Source of the DNA: Hemicentrotus pulcherrimus
Lineage: Eukaryota > Echinodermata > Echinoidea > Camarodonta > Strongylocentrotidae
Assembly (NCBI GenBank): GCA_003118195.1
Contig: BEXV01000175.1
Span: forward strand, 213,640 to 277,639
DNA: 64,000 bases
Direction of reading: 5' to 3'
Position numbers and translations under genes: made by a program. Shown here piece after piece: positions 59,719-64,000 of the stretch. Under the pieces are notes generated by a model, which saw only the letters and a list, made by a program, of their open reading frames with translations, was not told the origin of the DNA and searched no databases. Within the stretch, counting starts at the first letter, position 1, and each line of letters begins with the position of its first letter.

Positions 59719-60117
59719 GATAGGACGATTATGATCACTAATAAATTCCCATACATCAAGACAACTAGATAAAGGTCATAAATAATAACATACAGCACAT
59801 GATCATGATATCAGGTTAGAAATATATATATATAATATATATGTATATCTATATATCATACATGGCTTATCTAAGTGATATATGAAAATAGAAACATACT
59901 GTCTAGACAGTATTGATATTTGAAATTGGATTGCCTTATCAGAGGAGAGGGTGGGGTAAATTCTCACAATGGCCTGCCACAATGGCACAACAACCCCCTC
60001 CCACCATTCAACGATGATGGAAACAGATGAAAATGTCAAAAAGCAATAAAATGCCAACAAATAGATGAAAATGTCAAAAAAGGATCAGGAGAGTAAGATA
60101 AGAAAAGAGAAATACAC

Positions 60118-60171
60118 AAAGAGGGAGAGACAGAGAGAGACAGAGAGAGAAAGAGAGAGAGAGAAAGAGAA
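60118..60171 (+). repeat. GA microsatellite
   Basis: GAGAGACAGAGAGA-type run. Confidence 0.9.
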
Positions 60172-60540
60172 ACGGGGTTAGGGGGGAGTAATTTATTAAT
60201 TTACTTGTAATTGTAATAGATAAAAGGCTCAAATGCAGATTGGTAATAAAGATGAAAAGAAAATGCTGATCACTTCTTTCCAGCACAGCACAACACAAAT
60301 CCTGTTTACAAACAAACTGACAACCTGTGATTAATTTGTAGGACCGTTCCTTTTGTGTCTGTGAAAACAGGGCCTTGGATGTACAGGTGTGAATAGCTAA
60401 TTGTGTCTCATTACAAGTCATTATCCCCAGATAAGCATAATAATTACTCCTGGTTCACTGGTCAAGTATATACATGGACACTGGAGCACTACAATGACCA
60501 TGGTCAATGAGAGATTGAGGGATTCACACAGTGACACAGT

Positions 60541-60872
60541 AGCTGCATTCACATTGCAAGCAAAAACTGTCGGTTTTTTCACATTCCAGAGTTTTGTCAG
60601 AAGTTGCTAGGCAACTACCTATAAACTCAAAGAAAAACTCACTTTTGGGGTGTGGTTTTTTAAACGTCTTTTGAAATTCCACCGGGTTTGGACGTATAAA
60701 TGCTTGTGCTCAAAACACTGTTGAATGATTATAGTGGGCTCACGAGTCTCCTCCCTTCCTTGCTAACGCATGCTGGGCAGCGACAATTGGGCTTTTTAAG
60801 TAGTTTAAATTGGCATTTAAAAAAAAAACGATGGTTTTTCAAAATGGGTTTTTGGCTGTGTAAATGGTCTAT
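60541..60872. mobile_element. AGCTGCATTTACACTGCAA TIR element, copy 2
   Basis: Shares its left end and internal blocks (GTCAGAAGTTGCTAGGCAAC, AAATGCTTGTGCTCAAAACA) with copy 1. The right end GGCTGTGTAAATGGTCTA is the inverted counterpart. Flanked by about 48-bp direct repeats (60490-60540 and 60876-60923). Confidence 0.7.
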
Positions 60873-61547
60873 TATACAATGACCACAGTCAAAGGGAGCT
60901 TGAAGGATTCACACTGACACAGACATGCAATCTTTGACTTTAAATTAACCCAGTTTCAAGTCTTATGCAACTTTTTGTTTCAATGCTCTGTAGGGATGAA
61001 TTATATCTTAAAAGGATGCAATGAATCTTATTTCCAAGAATTAGAGACAAAGGGGCATTTTACTGCACTAGGGTTGAGTGAAGCATCTAAGGGCCAAGAT
61101 CTTAACCTAAACCTCTCAAAGTCAAGTGAAAACACTGCTAAGCCATGAAGAAAAACTTTACGGTCTATACACATCTGTTTTGAATACTCCATTTCTCTCG
61201 CTTACCTCCCTCACTACACATGGCCTATATCGTTCATTTGTATACGGTAAAGAACAGGTTTTTCATTGCAAGGACAAAATGACAAACCAGTTAAGTCCAA
61301 CTCCATTACAATTGATTCATCAAACTACATTAGAAATTTTTCTGTTGCATATTCAACATCACAAAATGTACCTTATGGCTTCCCTTTGACCTTGTTATTA
61401 TATCAGAGAATCTTAATTCGTAAATGGGGAACCGATTCCCACAATATTACAAAAGCTTGTACACAACAAGCCCATGGTTAGTGTACATTGTCAATATGTA
61501 CACAATCCCCAAGTCTGCTCAAACAGATGTAAACACTGCTTTTACCC

Positions 61548-61632
61548 CTTCTCTCTCTCTCTCTCTCTCTTTCAATCTCTCCCTTTATTTCAATATCTCT
61601 CTCCCTTTCTCTCTGTCCCTCCATCTCTCCCC
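61548..61632 (+). repeat. CT microsatellite
   Basis: CTCT-rich run with scattered interruptions. Confidence 0.9.
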
Positions 61633-61941
61633 TTCCACCAAATAGTAGGGCAGTGACATTTCGTTCACTTTAACCCCCCAACCTTCTATCCTGATTTTTA
61701 GACGATTATTATCCTCAACTGCCTTTCATACAGAATGAAATCATAATTCCCACAAATGATCAATCTTGTGATCCACATAACAGACTTGGGTAAACAAACA
61801 CAATGACTTTGTAGATAGATCTGAAGTTCCCTAGATCGTTATCGCACTCAAAATAGAGTTCATTCTCCGTAACTGCGGCGACAAGATTGCTTTATCTATG
61901 TCATGATGGAGAACATAATTCATTCATATGGATTCTTCTCC

Positions 61942-62093
61942 TTTCAGATGTAAGGTCATATGGAATATTGGTAATTAATCTGATTTTCACAAGAAGCCGT
62001 CTTTCAAAAACGTGACTTTCAGATGTAAGGTCATATGGAATACTTGTAATTATCTGATTTTCACAAGAAGCTGTCTTTCAAAAACGTGACTTT
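61942..62093. repeat. Tandem duplication, 75-bp unit, two copies
   Basis: TTTCAGATGTAAGGTCATAT... starts at 61942 and again at 62017; both copies end CTTTCAAAAACGTGAC and differ at only a few bases. Confidence 0.95.
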
Positions 62094-62607
62094 TGACCAT
62101 GTAGACAAAAACTATTAAATATAAAGCAGACATGCAGGTTCATTGGACCAGCAGGGCCCAGCAGAAAAAAGGAAAACAATAAAAAACCATACACATAGAT
62201 ACATTGGAAGGCGTCTGTGTGGATCAGGTTTAGTCTGTTTAAAACCAATAAAATCATTTACCGGGTATACAACCATGTTTAACTATTATCGTAGATCATG
62301 CAAGGATTTTTATTTAAGTATAAATTTGTTGGGTTAAAAAAAAAAAAATCAATATAGTCCTCCTTTAAGCTGTATCTGCTTCATGATATTCTGAACAACG
62401 GGCCTACCCCCCTTTCCCCATATCAAAACTGTTTATCTAATCAATAATCATCCATGCCTAATCCCACCCCTTCTCCTTAACACTTCTTCGGTATGAGGTA
62501 ATATCTCCTTTCCCTTATCCAACTTTCTTTGAGAACTATATTATGCCACCCCTCCCTTCCCTTCCCAAACTCATTTCCAATGGGGTAATAATCAATCCCC
62601 CCCCCCC

Positions 62608-62766
62608 NNNNNNNNNNNNNNNNNNNNNNNNNNNNNNNNNNNNNNNNNNNNNNNNNNNNNNNNNNNNNNNNNNNNNNNNNNNNNNNNNNNNNNNNNNNNN
62701 NNNNNNNNNNNNNNNNNNNNNNNNNNNNNNNNNNNNNNNNNNNNNNNNNNNNNNNNNNNNNNNNNN
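62608..62766. other. Assembly gap (159 N) inside poly-C
   Basis: N run with C homopolymer on both sides, a typical break at a hard-to-read homopolymer. Confidence 0.98.
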
Positions 62767-62947
62767 CCCCCCCCCCCCCCTCGCCTCCTTCTTTTATTTC
62801 TGAGGCACTCATTATGACTAGAAACATGACCTCCCTTCCTTCTTCAGATGGACTTTGGGAGATGCTTGTTGAGGTGAATGGATGCCTGATACAGAGGTCA
62901 TGACCCCTGCTGATTCTCTCCTTGATGGTGACATGATAACCCCACAC

Positions 62948-63080
62948 GGACTACCAACGCCATGTCCACTCCTCATCAAACTTTGTAAGAATAACACTTC
63001 CTTATTATTTCCACTTTTCTAACAATGGACTACCGATGCCAAGTCCATTCCTCAAAAACTTGCTAAATATAACCACTTCT
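62948..63080. repeat. Tandem duplication, about 79-bp unit, two diverged copies
   Basis: GGACTACCAACGCCATGTCC and GGACTACCGATGCCAAGTCC head the two copies, each followed by a TCCTCA.AAACTT block and ACTTC. Confidence 0.75.
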
Positions 63081-63321
63081 CAAGCCAGGTGCTATGTCCA
63101 TGGTCATGCCATGATGAATTGGAGATGAAGGCTCTGAATGTATGCAAACCTTGAATCATCAATACAAGGTCTCATATACATATATAATACATAGAGTATC
63201 GAAGCTGTGACGTCATAAAAATCTATTTTTTAGAATTTCTCAATTTTTCTTCATTTTCTGAAAGAGCATCAAAAATAATTCAAAATGTTGAAAACAAATT
63301 GAATATATTATGTATTGGCTG

Positions 63322-63360
63322 ATATGCTTTGGCTCCTAATGGTTAGGAGCCAGGGCATAT
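63322..63360. repeat. Compact hairpin, possibly same family
   Basis: ATATGCTTTGGCTCCTAA and TTAGGAGCCAGGGCATAT are inverted copies separated by only four or so bases. The GAGCCAGGGCAT core resembles the GAGCCAGAAGGGCAT arm, but the relation is uncertain. Confidence 0.5.
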
Positions 63361-64000
63361 AACACTGAGTTGCCATAGGCAATCTATTTGGATCTAAAGA
63401 TGCATGAATTCCAGCATTAGATCCAAGTGAGAATTCATAGATTGCTTTGAATCTTCTTGAAAATATCTGACTTTAATATTTTAAATAACTAATGAGCATA
63501 TTTCACCTAAAACCAAACAGAGAAGAATAAAAAGTGATTCAAATTAATTCAATTAAGAAATGAGTGTCAGATTGCAAGGTTTAGCATTTGAGCAGATATT
63601 AACATTTCTTGCTATCATCAAGATGTTGCTTTTTTTTTAGCATGCCACAATGTTACTACAATCTCTATTGTAAACACAAAATTCTGCTAAAATGTGCATG
63701 TAGGCCTGTATACGAGGGGGCGATGATGCAGGTTGAATACCAATACAGCGTACTACACCAACCTCATCTAATTAAATGCACACCATAAAGCATCATTGCA
63801 CATCAAGCGAACCTCCCGCAGGCCAATAGCTCTTCTCACACATGCACCATAAAATGCTCAAGCACGCATGCATTCACAGATGATGCTATTCTCCTTCACC
63901 TCCAGGTCTTCATAGAGGGAGCAGCCTCCATCTCAATTCATCTAGAGCGGTTAACAAGGGTGCTACCCTCTTTCATTTCAAGGATCTTCCCCTTGTTAAA

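Larger units (their letters stand above)
57664..64000 (-). other. Upstream intron of the GEF gene (5' part outside window)
   Basis: By position this is intron sequence upstream of exon A. I searched the minus strand for the first DH conserved region and found no convincing exon. Contents: hairpin repeats (57907-57931, 58567-58633, 59637-59718, 63322-63360), a TIR element (58962-59505), a second TIR family copy (60541-60872), GA and CT tracts, tandem duplications (61942-62093, 62948-63080) and a gap (62608-62766). Confidence 0.7.

Noticed and set aside
63895..64000. Possible minus-strand exon ending in GAG/GTGAAG near the window edge
   Set aside because: The frame that fits the donor has a stop a few codons upstream and no DH similarity.

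Overview
The window is a vertebrate-style intron-rich animal locus, almost certainly from an invertebrate deuterostome and most likely a sea urchin. The reasons are a long gene with many introns and standard GT-AG junctions, AT-rich introns full of GA/CT, GAT and GGA microsatellites, several small terminal-inverted-repeat and foldback elements, tRNA-derived SINEs with ATT tails, and gaps of N flanked by poly-G/poly-C as in a whole-genome shotgun draft. The species is inferred; nothing in the window names it.

Only one gene can be supported. It lies on the minus strand, and 14 coding exons (57663 down to 5230) splice into one uninterrupted 855-codon frame (854 residues plus TAG). All 13 junctions are GT-AG and agree in phase. 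The product is the C-terminal part of a Rho guanine-nucleotide exchange factor of the ARHGEF17 (TEM4/p164-RhoGEF) type: second half of the DH domain (exons A-C), PH domain (C-G), then the WD40-like C-terminal propeller (H-N) broken by an acidic, Ser-rich linker (I-J). The 5' exons (long N-terminal region and first half of the DH domain) are not visible and must lie beyond 64000.

Layout: 1-5229 is downstream flank/3' UTR with three small transposon-like elements; 5230-9588 is a compact block with the last six exons; 9589-17565 holds the linker and PH exons; 17566-25634 holds the PH start; 25635-34760 is a 9.1 kb intron with a 458-bp purine tract and a composite tandem-repeat element; 34989-55184 is a 20.2 kb intron splitting the DH domain and holding a nested transposon stack; 55185-57663 holds two DH exons; 57664-64000 is non-coding as far as can be seen, with one TIR element of about 540 bp and several hairpin repeats.

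The most notable extra signals are a partial, frame-preserving duplicate of one propeller exon (8356-8405), a dispersed hairpin repeat family with about nine members, two composite elements of the same unusual architecture (tandem repeats, GGAC-rich tail, terminal hairpin), and a transposon stack containing a reverse-transcriptase remnant. I saw no convincing second gene, RNA gene, CRISPR array or novel multi-gene system.
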